From: Actinomadura_E scrupuli
GTDB taxonomy: Bacteria > Actinomycetota > Actinomycetes > Streptosporangiales > Streptosporangiaceae
Assembly (NCBI RefSeq): GCF_050971785.1
Contig: NZ_JBPCCU010000001.1
Location: forward strand, 1,302,001-1,366,000
Direction of reading: 5' to 3'
DNA length: 64,000 bases
Every line of letters starts with the position of its first letter. Within the stretch, counting starts at the first letter, position 1. Below, piece by piece: positions 16,179-25,637 of the stretch. Position numbers and translations under genes: made by a program. The notes beneath the pieces are model-generated. The model was not told where the DNA came from, did no database searches, and saw nothing but the letters and a program-made list of their open reading frames with translations.

Positions 16179-17756
16179 ATGCGTCTCTTTCGGGCTGTGC
16201 TCGGACTCTGCGCGATGGCGCTCGTCGTGGGTGTCATGCCCGCCTCGGCCTCGGTGTCGGCGGCGGCGCAGGGCGAGCTGGTGACGGTCGGGAACGGCAC
16301 CCTGCGCGGCACCGTCAACGGTGCCGGGCGCCGGTTCCTGGGCGTGCCGTACGCGGCGCCCCCCACCGGGGAACGGCGCTTCCGGCCGCCGCAACCGGCG
16401 ACGCCCTGGTCAGGCGTACGGGACACGCGGCGGCAGGGCGAGATGTGCCCGCAGGCGGGGCTCCCGATCGGAGCCGAGGACTGCCTGGTGCTCAACGTCC
16501 ACACCCCACCGGCGGCCGAGTCGAAGAACCTGCCCGTGATGGTGTGGATCCACGGCGGTGCCTACACCGCCGGTTCGGGTGGCATGTACGACCCGACGAC
16601 GATGGTGACCAAGGGCGGCGTCATCGTGGTGACGGTGAACTACCGCGTGGGTCCGCTCGGCTTCCTGGCCCTGTCCGGCCTGGCCGCGGAGTCCGGCACC
16701 ACCGGCGACTACGGCCTCCTCGACCAGCAGGCCGGACTGCGGTGGGTGCGCGACAACATCGGCGCGTTCGGCGGTGACCCCGGCAACGTCACCATCTTCG
16801 GCGAGTCGGCGGGCGGCCACAGCGTCTGCATGCAGCTGATCTCACCGACGGCGGCGGGACTTTTCCACCGGGCCATCTCCGAGAGCGGCGGCTGCGCCGG
16901 CACGGACCTGGGGCCGGTGCCGGCGAGCACGGCCTACGAGCGGAGCGGGGACTTCGCCGAGGCGGTCGGCTGCGCCGTCCCGGAGACGGCGGTGAGCTGC
17001 CTGCGCGGCAAGCCGCTCAAGGATCTGCAGGCCGCCGCGGGGGAGGTCCTCCCGGTCGGCGGGCTCACCTGGGCGCCGGTGATCGACGGCAAAGTGATCA
17101 AGGAGCCCGCCCGTACCGCGCTGGCGTCGGGACGGTACAACAAGGTGCCGCTCATCTCGGGCACCAACAAGAACGAGGGCAGGCTGTTCGTCGCGCTCCA
17201 GTACCACCTGCTGAAGCTGCGCCGCGCGAACGCCGCGGACCTGGAGGCGGCGATCCGGCTCAGAGCGGGCGAGGTCACGCCGGAGCTGCGGGCCGCCTAT
17301 CCGCCCAAGGCCGCCGACGACGCCGACCTGGCGCTGTCCGCGGTGCTCACCGACGGCCTCTTCTCCTGCCCCGCGCTGCTCACCGACCAGGCCGCGGCGG
17401 CGAACGCCGGGCAGAGGGTGTACGCCTACGAGTTCGCCGATCCCGATCCGCCGTTGTCGGCCACCGACCCGCTCATGCCACTGGGCGACTACCACGCCGC
17501 GGAGGTGCTCTACCTCTTCGACACGGTGCGGGGCCTGCCGCCGCCGCTCGGCCTGACCGCCGGCCAACTCCGGCTGTCGGACCAGATGACCACGTACTGG
17601 ACCACCTTCGCCAGGACCGGGAACCCCAACGGGCCGGGCACCCCCGCGTGGCCCGCGTTCACCTCCGGCTCGGCCCGGATGCAGCGGCTCACCGCACAGG
17701 GCACCGCGCCGTTCACGACCTTCGCCGTCGACCACAAGTGCGCGTTGTGGGACTGA
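16179..17756 (+). CDS. Secreted type-B carboxylesterase
   Basis: A 525-aa protein with a Sec signal peptide (MRLFRAVLGLCAMALVVGVMPASASVSAAA). It has the type-B carboxylesterase/lipase fold: RRFLGVPYAAPPTGERRF, EDCLVLNVHTP, the oxyanion segment IHGGAYTAGS, and nucleophile elbow GESAGG with Ser210. Glu333 (KNEGRLF) and His439 (GDYHAAE) complete the triad. It would hydrolyse carboxylic esters outside the cell. A GAGGAG ribosome site precedes ATG 16179. The length is normal for the family. The neighbouring CoA transferase may use a released acid (inference). Confidence 0.93.
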   Translation: MRLFRAVLGLCAMALVVGVMPASASVSAAAQGELVTVGNGTLRGTVNGAGRRFLGVPYAAPPTGERRFRPPQPATPWSGVRDTRRQGEMCPQAGLPIGAEDCLVLNVHTPPAAESKNLPVMVWIHGGAYTAGSGGMYDPTTMVTKGGVIVVTVNYRVGPLGFLALSGLAAESGTTGDYGLLDQQAGLRWVRDNIGAFGGDPGNVTIFGESAGGHSVCMQLISPTAAGLFHRAISESGGCAGTDLGPVPASTAYERSGDFAEAVGCAVPETAVSCLRGKPLKDLQAAAGEVLPVGGLTWAPVIDGKVIKEPARTALASGRYNKVPLISGTNKNEGRLFVALQYHLLKLRRANAADLEAAIRLRAGEVTPELRAAYPPKAADDADLALSAVLTDGLFSCPALLTDQAAAANAGQRVYAYEFADPDPPLSATDPLMPLGDYHAAEVLYLFDTVRGLPPPLGLTAGQLRLSDQMTTYWTTFARTGNPNGPGTPAWPAFTSGSARMQRLTAQGTAPFTTFAVDHKCALWD

Positions 17757-18021
17757 GGTCCGGCGCGCTCACGGCATCGCCGCGGCGCGGGCGGGTGGTC
17801 TCCGGCCACGATTGAACTGCCGCCGCCGGTGGGCCGTACACCCAGTCGGTGCCGCCGATTCGTCCGCATGCCGTTTCGGCTTTCGCGGTGGCGGCCCACA
17901 TGGCGGGGCTTCGCGCGGAAGGGCGTTCGGGTTGTCGTTCTTGACACATCTTCGTCGGCTGCCGGCTCAGGGGGAGGCGACCGCGGAAGACGGCCCGGCG
18001 ACCGAGGGCCGCCTGGAGAGC

Positions 18022-19809
18022 ATGCCGGGTGACGACGCCGCGGGTGCGGACGCCACGGCCGGCACCGTCGCGACCGACGACGCCCCAGGTGCCGGCGACC
18101 GCCGGGACACCGAGGAAAGCCCCGGGGACGAGGACGGGGCGTCGGACGCCGCCGGCGACACCCGGCGAAGGCGCCCCGTCCTCGCGTGGCTGACCACCGC
18201 ACTGGCCTGCCTGCTGGTGCTGTTCGCCCTCCTCGCGCCGGAGAAGGTCGGTCTCCTCAAACCTGGGGCGTTCGTGCGCATCCCGGTGGAGGGGCTGCTC
18301 GGCGTCGCGCTCCTTCTCGTCCTGCCGGTGCGGGCGAGGCGGGTGGTGGCGGCACTCCTCGGGGCGGGCCTCGGTGTGCTGGTCATCGTGAAGATCCTCG
18401 ACATGGGCTTCTTCGAGGCTCTCGCCCGGCCGTTCGACCCGATGCTCGACTGGGCCTTCGTCGGCGCCGGCGTGGAGTTTCTCACCACGTCGGTCGGCCG
18501 GGCCGGCGCGATCGGCACCGTGGTCGCGGTGGTGGTCCTCGTCGTCGCCGTGCTCGTCCTCATGACGCTGTCGGTCCTGCGCCTGACCCGGCTCGTGGCC
18601 CGGCACGACACCGTGGCGACCCGGTCGGTGGCGGTGCTGGGGATCGTCTGGCTCGTCTCCGCCGTGCTCGGCGTGCAGATCGTCCCGGGCGTGCCGGTCG
18701 CATCCAAGAGCGCGGGCGCCCTCGCCTATCGCCACGTGCGGCAGGTGGGCGAGGACCTGAACGATCGGGAGGCGTTCGCCGCGCAGGCCGCCGTCGACGC
18801 CTTCCGTGACACCCCGGGCAAGGATCTGCTGACCGGCCTGCGCGGCAAGGACGTCGTCCTCGCCTTCGTCGAGAGCTACGGCCGCGACGCGGTCGAGGAT
18901 CCGGAGTACGCGTCGCAGGTCGGTGCGGTGCTCGACGACGGGACCCGCCGGCTGCGCGCCGCCGGGTTCGCCTCCCGCAGCGCCTTCCTCACCTCGCCGA
19001 CGTCGGGCGGCGGGAGCTGGCTGGCCCACGCGACCCTGCTGTCCGGTCTGTGGATCAACAACCAGCAGCGCTACCGCAGCCTCGTCGCGAGCGACAGGCT
19101 GACCCTCAACGGCGCGTTCCGGCGCGCGAGCTGGCGGTCGGTCGCGGTCATGCCGGGCAACACGCGGGCGTGGCCGGAGGGAGGCTTCTTCGGCTACGAC
19201 AAGATCTACGACGGCCGCAACCTCGGGTATCGCGGAGTGCCCTTCAACTGGGGCACCCCACCGGACCAGTACACCCTGTCGGCCTTCCAGCGCCTCGAGC
19301 GCGCGACGCCGGGCCACGCCCCGGTCATGGCGGAGATGCCCCTCGTCACGAGCCACTCGCCCTGGACGCCCACCCCCCGGCAGCTCGTCGACTGGCACGG
19401 CGTGGGCGACGGCTCGGTCTTCGACCTCCAGTCCAGAGTCGGCGCCGCGCCGAGGACCGTGTGGCGCAACGCCTGGCGCGACCCCACCCGCGTACGCGCC
19501 GCGTACCGGCGCACGATCGAGTACTCGCTGAACAGCCTGATCTCCTACGTGGAGACCTACGGCGACGACGACCTCGTGCTCGTCTTCCTCGGCGACCACC
19601 AGGCCGCCCCGCTCGTCGTCGGCGCCAACGCCGACCGGGACGTGCCGATCACGATCGTCGCCCACGACAAGACCGTCCTGGACCGGATCTCCGGATGGGG
19701 CTGGCAGGACGGCCTGAAGCCCGCTCCGCGCGCCCCGGTCTGGCGGATGGACACCTTCCGCGACCGGTTCCTGACCGCCTTCGGACCGCAGGGCCCGCAC
19801 GCCCCGTAA
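18022..19809 (+). CDS. Membrane-anchored sulfatase/phosphoglycerol-transferase-like protein (LtaS-like layout)
   Basis: A 595-aa protein. An acidic, low-complexity N-terminus (about 45 residues) is followed by five membrane helices and a large C-terminal alkaline-phosphatase-superfamily domain predicted outside the cell. The metal and nucleophile region reads FVESYGRD and SPTSGGGSWLAHATLLSGLW, and a late LGDHQAAP motif gives the Asp-His metal ligands. The five-helix plus sulfatase layout matches lipoteichoic acid synthase-type enzymes, which move glycerol-phosphate or similar groups to surface polymers; the actual donor is unknown. ATG 18022 is taken as start after GGAGAG. Confidence 0.82.
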   Translation: MPGDDAAGADATAGTVATDDAPGAGDRRDTEESPGDEDGASDAAGDTRRRRPVLAWLTTALACLLVLFALLAPEKVGLLKPGAFVRIPVEGLLGVALLLVLPVRARRVVAALLGAGLGVLVIVKILDMGFFEALARPFDPMLDWAFVGAGVEFLTTSVGRAGAIGTVVAVVVLVVAVLVLMTLSVLRLTRLVARHDTVATRSVAVLGIVWLVSAVLGVQIVPGVPVASKSAGALAYRHVRQVGEDLNDREAFAAQAAVDAFRDTPGKDLLTGLRGKDVVLAFVESYGRDAVEDPEYASQVGAVLDDGTRRLRAAGFASRSAFLTSPTSGGGSWLAHATLLSGLWINNQQRYRSLVASDRLTLNGAFRRASWRSVAVMPGNTRAWPEGGFFGYDKIYDGRNLGYRGVPFNWGTPPDQYTLSAFQRLERATPGHAPVMAEMPLVTSHSPWTPTPRQLVDWHGVGDGSVFDLQSRVGAAPRTVWRNAWRDPTRVRAAYRRTIEYSLNSLISYVETYGDDDLVLVFLGDHQAAPLVVGANADRDVPITIVAHDKTVLDRISGWGWQDGLKPAPRAPVWRMDTFRDRFLTAFGPQGPHAP

Positions 19810-19918
19810 CGGCCGGACGGTCCGATCAGCGTGACCCTCTTCATCCCGATCCGGGCCCTGAACCGCATCGCCCCCGGCCCACCTGCTCGCAGCCGAATAG
19901 GCGGTCAGTCGATGTAGG

Positions 19919-20125
19919 TCAGCGGCGGGTGCCCTTGGGCTTGTCGAAGCACGGGCCGGTGGAGGGAGGAGAGGAGGTCAGGAGAGAGGCCAGTGCTCCG
20001 AGGAGACCCGGAGACCGTACGGGGACGCGGCGCGGAGAGGTCCGGGCGAGCGCGTCGGCCAGCGAGCCGAGCGCGTCGAGGAGAGGTTCTTCCGCGGAGT
20101 GGTCGCGGCGCGGAGCGGCGGTCAT
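19919..20125 (-). CDS. Small hypothetical protein
   Basis: A possible 68-aa protein with a plausible ribosome site (GGAGG about 8 bp before ATG 20123-20125). The middle has a helix-forming segment (EEPLLDALGSLADALA) and a leucine-rich patch near SPGLLGALASLLTS; the tail is Pro/Lys-rich. I recognise no family. It could be a chance frame, as the surrounding gap has no other gene. Confidence 0.45.
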   Translation of the reverse strand: MTAAPRRDHSAEEPLLDALGSLADALARTSPRRVPVRSPGLLGALASLLTSSPPSTGPCFDKPKGTRR

Positions 20126-20575
20126 CGGGGGCCTCCGATCTCGGGCGGGCGGGGTCGTCTCCGACGGTACCGCCACCGGAGAGCCGATGGCAGATCGTCT
20201 GTGGTGAGGGATGTCCCCGTAGATCGATTTCACGTGACCTCGTGTCCGTGTTCGATCCATCGCATCGAGTGCCGGATCGTGTGATCTTCGTGTCGCGCGC
20301 CATGGGCATGTCCGGAAATCCGGACGTACAGCGGCCCGCCCCGCTCCTGCCGTGTGTCCCACCGTGCGACCGCGGTGCCGGTCCGGGAATCACGGCACCT
20401 CAGCGGCGTCTCTTCGGTGAAAGTTCACCCGGTCGCAACGTCGCATTTTTGTTTCCGGCGTGTTGCGGCGGTCCGAATCCCCCGGACAGTACCGAAAAGC
20501 CCGCTGCACTCGGTGCAGCGGGAGCGCGGTCGCAACGGCGGCCGTGCACCTACAAACAAAAAGGAGTACCAGACC
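20126..20575 (+). promoter_or_regulatory. Long 5' region of the GH15 gene with two hairpins
   Basis: This 450-bp non-coding gap is less GC-rich than its surroundings. It holds a GTGAA-AG-TTCAC dyad (20417-20428), a GTCCG/CGGAC hairpin (20471-20487) and a perfect 9-bp stem CCGCTGCAC/GTGCAGCGG with a 3-nt loop (20501-20521). The hairpins lie 40-100 nt before AAGGAG and the GH15 start. They may form a structured leader or an attenuator; no long T run follows. Confidence 0.5.
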
Positions 20576-22375
20576 ATGCGTCAGGGTTTGGAACAGACAC
20601 CGCGGCTCAGAGGATCCTTCCGGATAGAGGATCTGGGGGTTCTCTCCGACCGGAGGACGACTTACGTCGTCGCCCCGGACGGCAGGGTTCTCTCGGGCGC
20701 GCTGGAGGCCGACAAGGACACCTTCTTCTCCGGACTGCTGGGTGGACTCGGTCACTTCCGCGTGGCCCCCGTCGGAGTCGAGCACTCGACCTCGTTCGGG
20801 TACGTCCCCGGGACGAATGTCCTCGAGACGACCTGGGTCACCTCGACCGGGGTTCTCAAGGTCAGGGACGCCCTGGAGTGGACCCGCAAGAAGGGTGCTC
20901 GCCGGACGTTCGTACGAGAGGTGATCTGCACCGAGGGGAGCGTGGAGGTCACGATCGACCTCGAGCCGGTCCCCGACTACGGCAGAACGCGTGTCCCGTG
21001 GACGCGGGTTCGCCGGTATGACGGCTACAACACTGCGGTCATGGAAATGAGCGGGCAGGAGGTGACGGTGGCATCCGGTTCCCCGCTGGAGTACCAGGGG
21101 TCACGCGCCAAAGCCCGCTTCACCCTCAAGAAGGGGAAGGGCACGTTCGTCGCCCTCTCTTGGGGGCAGAACGGACCTCCCACGAGTTTCAAACAGGCTC
21201 AGAAGGCGGTCGACCGGACCGTTCGCGCCTGGCGCGACTGGCTGGCGACCGGAGACCTGCCCGACACCCGGTGGAAGCCCGAGACCGTCCGTGACGCACT
21301 GACCCTCTACGGTCTGTGTCACGAGTGGGGGGGCGTCATGGCAGCCGCCACGACGTCCCTGCCGGAGACACTCGGTGGATCCCGGAACTGGGACTACAGG
21401 TTCACCTGGCTCCGCGATGGGTGCATGACGGTCTCAGCGCTCTGGCGCTTGGGCTACAAGCAACCGGCGCGGGACTTTCTTCGCTTTGTCGTGAAGTGCT
21501 TCGACACGCACGGCAAGCTCCAGATCATGTACGGCCTGCACGGGGAGACCCAGCTGGACGAGGTGATCCTCGATCACCTCCCCGGCTATGAGGGTTCCTC
21601 GCCGGTCCGCATCGGAAACGATGCATACGACCAGCAGCAGAACGACATGTGGGGCCAGGTCATCGTTCTGGTACACCTCATGATGTCCGAGGAACTGGAC
21701 GAGCAGACCTGGGCGATGGTCATCAGCCTGGTCGAGTTCGCTCTGGAGGCGGCCGACGATCCCGACTGTGGGATCTGGGAGATTCGTGGCGAGCCGAAAA
21801 GGTTCACCAGCTCACGACTCTTCATCTGGCTCGCCCTGCAGCGGGGTGCCGACATCGCCGCTTTCTGGGGCGATCGACGTCACGCGAAAAGGTGGGCGGA
21901 GAAGGCCGACTCCATCAAGGCCGACATCTTCGACACCGCGGTCGGCGCCGGGGGCTACTTCACCATCGCCCCCGGAGACGACAACGTCGACGCCTCGTGC
22001 CTGCTCCTGCTGACCGAGGGATTCATCCAGCCGGATGACCCCGCGGCGTGGAAGACGGTGGAGGCGATCGCGGAGAAGCTAGCCGATCCGCAGGGCTTCC
22101 TCGAGAGGTACCAGGCGGAGGCGGTCGACGACGGCCTGGGTGGTCAGAAGGAAGGCAGTTTCATCCTCTGCTCCTTCTGGCTCGTCCAGTGCTGGAGGCT
22201 GCTCGGCGAGCACGAACGCGCTGAGGAGCTCCTGGCAAAGCTCCAGGCCTGCAGGGGCCGCACCGGTCTCCTGGCCGAAATGTCGGACAGGGGGCGCCAG
22301 TTGGGGAATGTGCCGCAGGCCTTCTCCCACCTCGGTGCCTTGAACGCAGTTTGCATGACGAGCGCGGCTGAGTAA
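20576..22375 (+). CDS. Glycoside hydrolase family 15 protein (glucoamylase/trehalase-like)
   Basis: A 599-aa cytoplasmic protein (no signal peptide). The N-terminal beta domain has RIEDLGVLSDRRTTYVVAPDGRVL. The catalytic (alpha/alpha)6 barrel includes the GH15 hallmark LGGSRNWDYRFTWLRDG (about residues 264-280), GLHGETQLDE (about 320) and a late EGSFILCSFWLVQCWRLLG followed by NVPQAFSHLGAL. Actinobacterial members act as alpha,alpha-trehalases or glucoamylases; the sequence alone does not separate these. AAGGAG precedes ATG 20576. A strong terminator follows, so the gene is probably monocistronic. Codon use is slightly less GC-biased than its neighbours. Confidence 0.9.
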   Translation: MRQGLEQTPRLRGSFRIEDLGVLSDRRTTYVVAPDGRVLSGALEADKDTFFSGLLGGLGHFRVAPVGVEHSTSFGYVPGTNVLETTWVTSTGVLKVRDALEWTRKKGARRTFVREVICTEGSVEVTIDLEPVPDYGRTRVPWTRVRRYDGYNTAVMEMSGQEVTVASGSPLEYQGSRAKARFTLKKGKGTFVALSWGQNGPPTSFKQAQKAVDRTVRAWRDWLATGDLPDTRWKPETVRDALTLYGLCHEWGGVMAAATTSLPETLGGSRNWDYRFTWLRDGCMTVSALWRLGYKQPARDFLRFVVKCFDTHGKLQIMYGLHGETQLDEVILDHLPGYEGSSPVRIGNDAYDQQQNDMWGQVIVLVHLMMSEELDEQTWAMVISLVEFALEAADDPDCGIWEIRGEPKRFTSSRLFIWLALQRGADIAAFWGDRRHAKRWAEKADSIKADIFDTAVGAGGYFTIAPGDDNVDASCLLLLTEGFIQPDDPAAWKTVEAIAEKLADPQGFLERYQAEAVDDGLGGQKEGSFILCSFWLVQCWRLLGEHERAEELLAKLQACRGRTGLLAEMSDRGRQLGNVPQAFSHLGALNAVCMTSAAE

Positions 22376-22397
22376 CGGCCGCGCTTGACGCTCCATG

Positions 22398-22429
22398 ACC
22401 GGTCCGCACCCCCCAGGGTGCGGACCGGT
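22398..22429 (+). terminator. Terminator of the GH15 gene
   Basis: A perfect 13-bp stem ACCGGTCCGCACC/GGTGCGGACCGGT with a 6-nt loop starts 22 bp after the GH15 stop and is followed by TCCTCTT. No gene is seen from here to 22693. Confidence 0.8.
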
Positions 22430-22693
22430 TCCTCTTCGGCCAGCGTCGGGACGGCCGGCCGCCGGCGTACGGGGTCGTGGCGAGCCGCGAGCCGGACGCC
22501 TGCGCCGAGACCGAAGCGCATCGCGTGCCGCCCTCCTCTCGGCGACCTCGACTCCCTCGACGCCCTGGTGGCGCGCACCGGGGACATGTTCGGCCGGCCG
22601 GGGGAAAACCCCCTGCGGCAAGTCGGGTGGTATCCGCATTCCACGCAGGCGGTGGGATTCGTAGCGTTCAGGCCAGACACGTGAGGAGGTCTG

Positions 22694-23416
22694 ATGATCG
22701 AGTGTCGTGATCTGACCAAACGCTACGGGCCGGTTCCGGCGGTCGACGGGTTGAGTTTCGATGTGCGGCCCGGGGTGGTGACGGGTTTCCTGGGCCCGAA
22801 CGGGTCGGGCAAGTCGACCACCATGCGGATGATGGTGGGGATGGACAGGCCCGACCGGGGCACGGTGCGGATCGGCGGGCGCCGCTACCAGGAGCTCGGC
22901 TGGCCGTTGCGCGAGGTCGGGACGCTGCTGGAGGCCAGGGCGTTCCACCCGGGCCGGTCGGCCCGGGCCCACCTGGCGGCGCTGGCGGCCGGCGGTGGCA
23001 TCCTCGGTTCACGGGTCGACGAGGTGCTCGGTCTGGTCGGCCTGGAGCGTGCGGGGCACCGGCGGGCGGGGAGGTTCTCCCTGGGCATGGCGCAGCGGCT
23101 GGGTATCGCCGCGGCGTTGCTCGGCGACCCGGGGGTGCTGCTCTTCGACGAGCCGGTCAACGGCCTGGATCCCGAGGGCATCCGCTGGATCCGCACGTTG
23201 ATGAAGTCGCTGGCCGACGAGGGCCGGATCGTGTTCGTCTCCAGTCATCTGATCAGCGAGATGGCCCTGACCGCCGACCGGTTGATCGTCATCAGTGCCG
23301 GCCGGCTGCTCGCCGACACGACGGTCGCGGAGCTGGCGGCCCGGTCCGCATCGCTGGAGGACGCGTTCCTGGAGCTGACCGCGGACAGCGCCGAGTACCA
23401 GGGGAGAACGTCATGA
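22694..23416 (+). CDS. ABC transporter ATP-binding protein
   Basis: A 240-aa ATPase with Walker A GPNGSGKST, signature FSLGMAQRLGIA (SLGM instead of LSGGQ, usual in the bacitracin/antibiotic-exporter subfamily), Walker B VLLFDEPVNGLDP and the switch histidine in FVSSHLISE. GGAGG precedes ATG 22694. It overlaps the permease gene by 4 bp and heads an operon with a histidine kinase and response regulator. The layout suggests an antibiotic or envelope-stress exporter under its own two-component control (inference). Confidence 0.92.
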   Translation: MIECRDLTKRYGPVPAVDGLSFDVRPGVVTGFLGPNGSGKSTTMRMMVGMDRPDRGTVRIGGRRYQELGWPLREVGTLLEARAFHPGRSARAHLAALAAGGGILGSRVDEVLGLVGLERAGHRRAGRFSLGMAQRLGIAAALLGDPGVLLFDEPVNGLDPEGIRWIRTLMKSLADEGRIVFVSSHLISEMALTADRLIVISAGRLLADTTVAELAARSASLEDAFLELTADSAEYQGRTS

Positions 23417-24186
23417 CGGCCGCGACGACGTCGCGTGCGCCCGGTGGCCGTTACCGGTTCCCGCAGGCGGCGCGGATGGAGTGGATCAAACTGCGCAGCC
23501 TGCGCTCCACGTGGTGGACCCTGGCGGTCACCGCCGTCGCCGCGATCGGCATCGGCGTCGCCGTGGGTCTCAACACCGAGAACGCCTCCGGTGACCTGAC
23601 CAACAACGCGCTGGCCGGCATCATCCCCGGTCTGCTGTTCGCCGGGGTGCTGGGCGCGCTGGTGATGACCGGCGAGTACGCCTCCGGGATGATCCAGGCG
23701 ACGCTGGCCGCGATTCCGAACCGTCCGCTGCTGCTGGCCGCCAAGGCCGGGGTCTTCGGTGCGGTGACGCTGGCCGTGGGAGAGGTCACGGCGTTCATCG
23801 CGTTCTTCGCCGGCGGGGCCGCCCTGCGGCCCGGCATCGCCGCGCCTGCGCTGGGTCAGCCCGGGGTGCTGCGAGCCGTGGTGCTGTCCGGCACCGGTTT
23901 CTGCCTGATCGGCCTGATCGGTCTCGGCCTGGGAGCCATCATCCGGCACACCCCGGCCGCCATCGCCGTGCTGGTCGGCGGCGTCTACATCGTCGCGCAG
24001 TTCATCGGCGGGATCGCCCCGGCGGTGGGGGCGTACGTCCCGATGGCGATCGTCGGGAACTCGCTCGCCGTGGCGAGGCCGGACCCTGAGATGCTGTCGC
24101 CGTGGTCCGGGCTCGCCACGCTGTGCCTGTACGCCGCCGCGCTGCTGGTCACGGGCGGGTGGCTGCTGACACGGCGGGACGCCTGA
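23413..24186 (+). CDS. ABC transporter permease (ABC-2 type)
   Basis: A 257-aa protein with six predicted membrane helices. A cytoplasmic N-terminal segment (RMEWIKLRSLRSTWWTL) resembles ABC-2 permeases of the YhgE/NatB/antibiotic exporter kind. The ATGA overlap at 23413-23416 couples it to the ATPase gene. It probably works as a homodimer with that ATPase. Substrate unknown. Confidence 0.9.
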   Translation: MTAATTSRAPGGRYRFPQAARMEWIKLRSLRSTWWTLAVTAVAAIGIGVAVGLNTENASGDLTNNALAGIIPGLLFAGVLGALVMTGEYASGMIQATLAAIPNRPLLLAAKAGVFGAVTLAVGEVTAFIAFFAGGAALRPGIAAPALGQPGVLRAVVLSGTGFCLIGLIGLGLGAIIRHTPAAIAVLVGGVYIVAQFIGGIAPAVGAYVPMAIVGNSLAVARPDPEMLSPWSGLATLCLYAAALLVTGGWLLTRRDA

Positions 24187-24196
24187 AGGGGCTTCG

Positions 24197-25624
24197 GTGG
24201 ACACGTCGGCGGACGGGCGGGGTGATCCGATGGGTGCGGACGCGCCGGAGGCGGGCAGCCCCGGCGCAGGAGCGGCCTCGACCGTTCTCGCGATCCCCCG
24301 TGCCGTCGTGCGTGCCCCGTTCACCCGCCGGGCCGGAGCCGAGTTGCTGTTCAGCGTCCTGGCGGTACCGGTCGGCGTCGGCGTGCCGGTCGGCGCGGCG
24401 GCCTTCGTCCTCGCGATCGGCTGGGTGGCGCCCGGCCGGGGAGAGAACGCCTCGCCCGGCGGAGTCGTCGCCGCGCTGCTGGTGCTCTGCCTGGCGATAC
24501 CCTCCGCCCGCCGGATCAGCGCGGTCCACCGCCGGCTGGCGGCACGGCTGCTCGGCGCATCGATCCCGGCACCCTCGCCGTTCCGACCCGGCCGGGGAGC
24601 CGCCGGCCGGCTGGGCGCCCGGCTCGGTGACGGCGTCGGCTGGCGGGCGACGGCATACCTGCTGGTGAAACTGCCGGTCGCGCTCTTCGAGGGGTACGCC
24701 GTCGCCTGCTGGGCCACCGGGCTGATCAACCTGACCTATCCGTTCTGGTGGGGGCTGTACCGCAACCACCCACCCGGCGCGCGTCTCAGCCCGGTCCCGA
24801 TCATCACCCCCCTCGGCCACCTGGCCGACGTCACCACCTACCCCGGCACGTTCCTCGCGCTCGCGGCGGGCGCGGGGCTGATCCTCGTCGCGCCCTGGGT
24901 GACCAGGGCGGCCACCAGGCTCGACCGCCGGTTGATGCGGGTGATGCTCAGCCCTGACCGGCTCGCGCAGCGGGTCCACGATCTGGAGCGCACCCGGGCG
25001 CTGGCGGTGGAGGACGCCGCCACTCTGCTACGCCAGATCGAACGTGACCTGCACGACGGCGCGCAGATCCGGCTGGCCGCCCTCGCGATGACCCTCGGCA
25101 TGGCCAGGGAGAAGCTCGACGGCCAGGGCACGATGGACCTCGCACAGCTCCGCGACCTCGTCGGCACCGCCCACGAAGACGCCAAACAGGCCCTCATCGA
25201 GCTCCGCGACCTGGTCAGGGGCATCCACCCACCGGCGCTCGACAACGGCCTGGACGACGCGCTCGCCACTCTGGTCACCAGCAGCGCCCTCCCGGTCGAG
25301 CTGATCACCGACATCCCGCATCGGCCGACCCCGGCGATCGAGACGATCGCCTACTTCTGCGCCGCCGAGCTGCTGGCCAACGCCGCCAAACACGGCCGGC
25401 CCCACCTCATCGGACTCCGAGCGACCGTGCGGGACGGCGTGCTCCGCCTCGCCGTCACCGACGACGGCACGGGCGGGGCCGACCCCGCCCGCGGCGGCGG
25501 CCTGGCCGGGCTGCTGCAGCGGGTGAGCACGGTGGACGGCCGGCTCGACATCGACAGCCCACCCGGCGGGCCGACCCGGATCACCGTCGAGCTGCCACTC
25601 GCCGCACCGGGCGGGGGAGCGTGA
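24197..25624 (+). CDS. Sensor histidine kinase (NarL-type, HisKA_3)
   Basis: A 475-aa protein. The N-terminal half has about four membrane helices forming a sensor domain common in Streptomyces-type kinases. The phosphoacceptor helix reads ERDLHDGAQIRL with His286, followed by a HATPase_c domain with N box AAELLANAAKHG and G box DDGTGGADPARGGGLAGL. GTG 24197 is preceded by GAAGGGG and lies 10 bp after the permease gene. It should phosphorylate the response regulator encoded 13 bp downstream. Confidence 0.92.
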   Translation: MDTSADGRGDPMGADAPEAGSPGAGAASTVLAIPRAVVRAPFTRRAGAELLFSVLAVPVGVGVPVGAAAFVLAIGWVAPGRGENASPGGVVAALLVLCLAIPSARRISAVHRRLAARLLGASIPAPSPFRPGRGAAGRLGARLGDGVGWRATAYLLVKLPVALFEGYAVACWATGLINLTYPFWWGLYRNHPPGARLSPVPIITPLGHLADVTTYPGTFLALAAGAGLILVAPWVTRAATRLDRRLMRVMLSPDRLAQRVHDLERTRALAVEDAATLLRQIERDLHDGAQIRLAALAMTLGMAREKLDGQGTMDLAQLRDLVGTAHEDAKQALIELRDLVRGIHPPALDNGLDDALATLVTSSALPVELITDIPHRPTPAIETIAYFCAAELLANAAKHGRPHLIGLRATVRDGVLRLAVTDDGTGGADPARGGGLAGLLQRVSTVDGRLDIDSPPGGPTRITVELPLAAPGGGA

Positions 25625-25637
25625 AAGCATCGCGATT

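Noticed and set aside
17713..19800. Long minus-strand open frame across the LtaS-like gene
   Set aside because: Low-complexity Glu/Asp/His/Gly composition with no domains; the plus strand encodes five membrane helices and a sulfatase fold.
22440..22693. Possible small gene between the GH15 terminator and the ABC ATPase
   Set aside because: Open frames are Arg/Ser/Pro-rich in all phases without ribosome sites; treated as the promoter region of the ABC operon.
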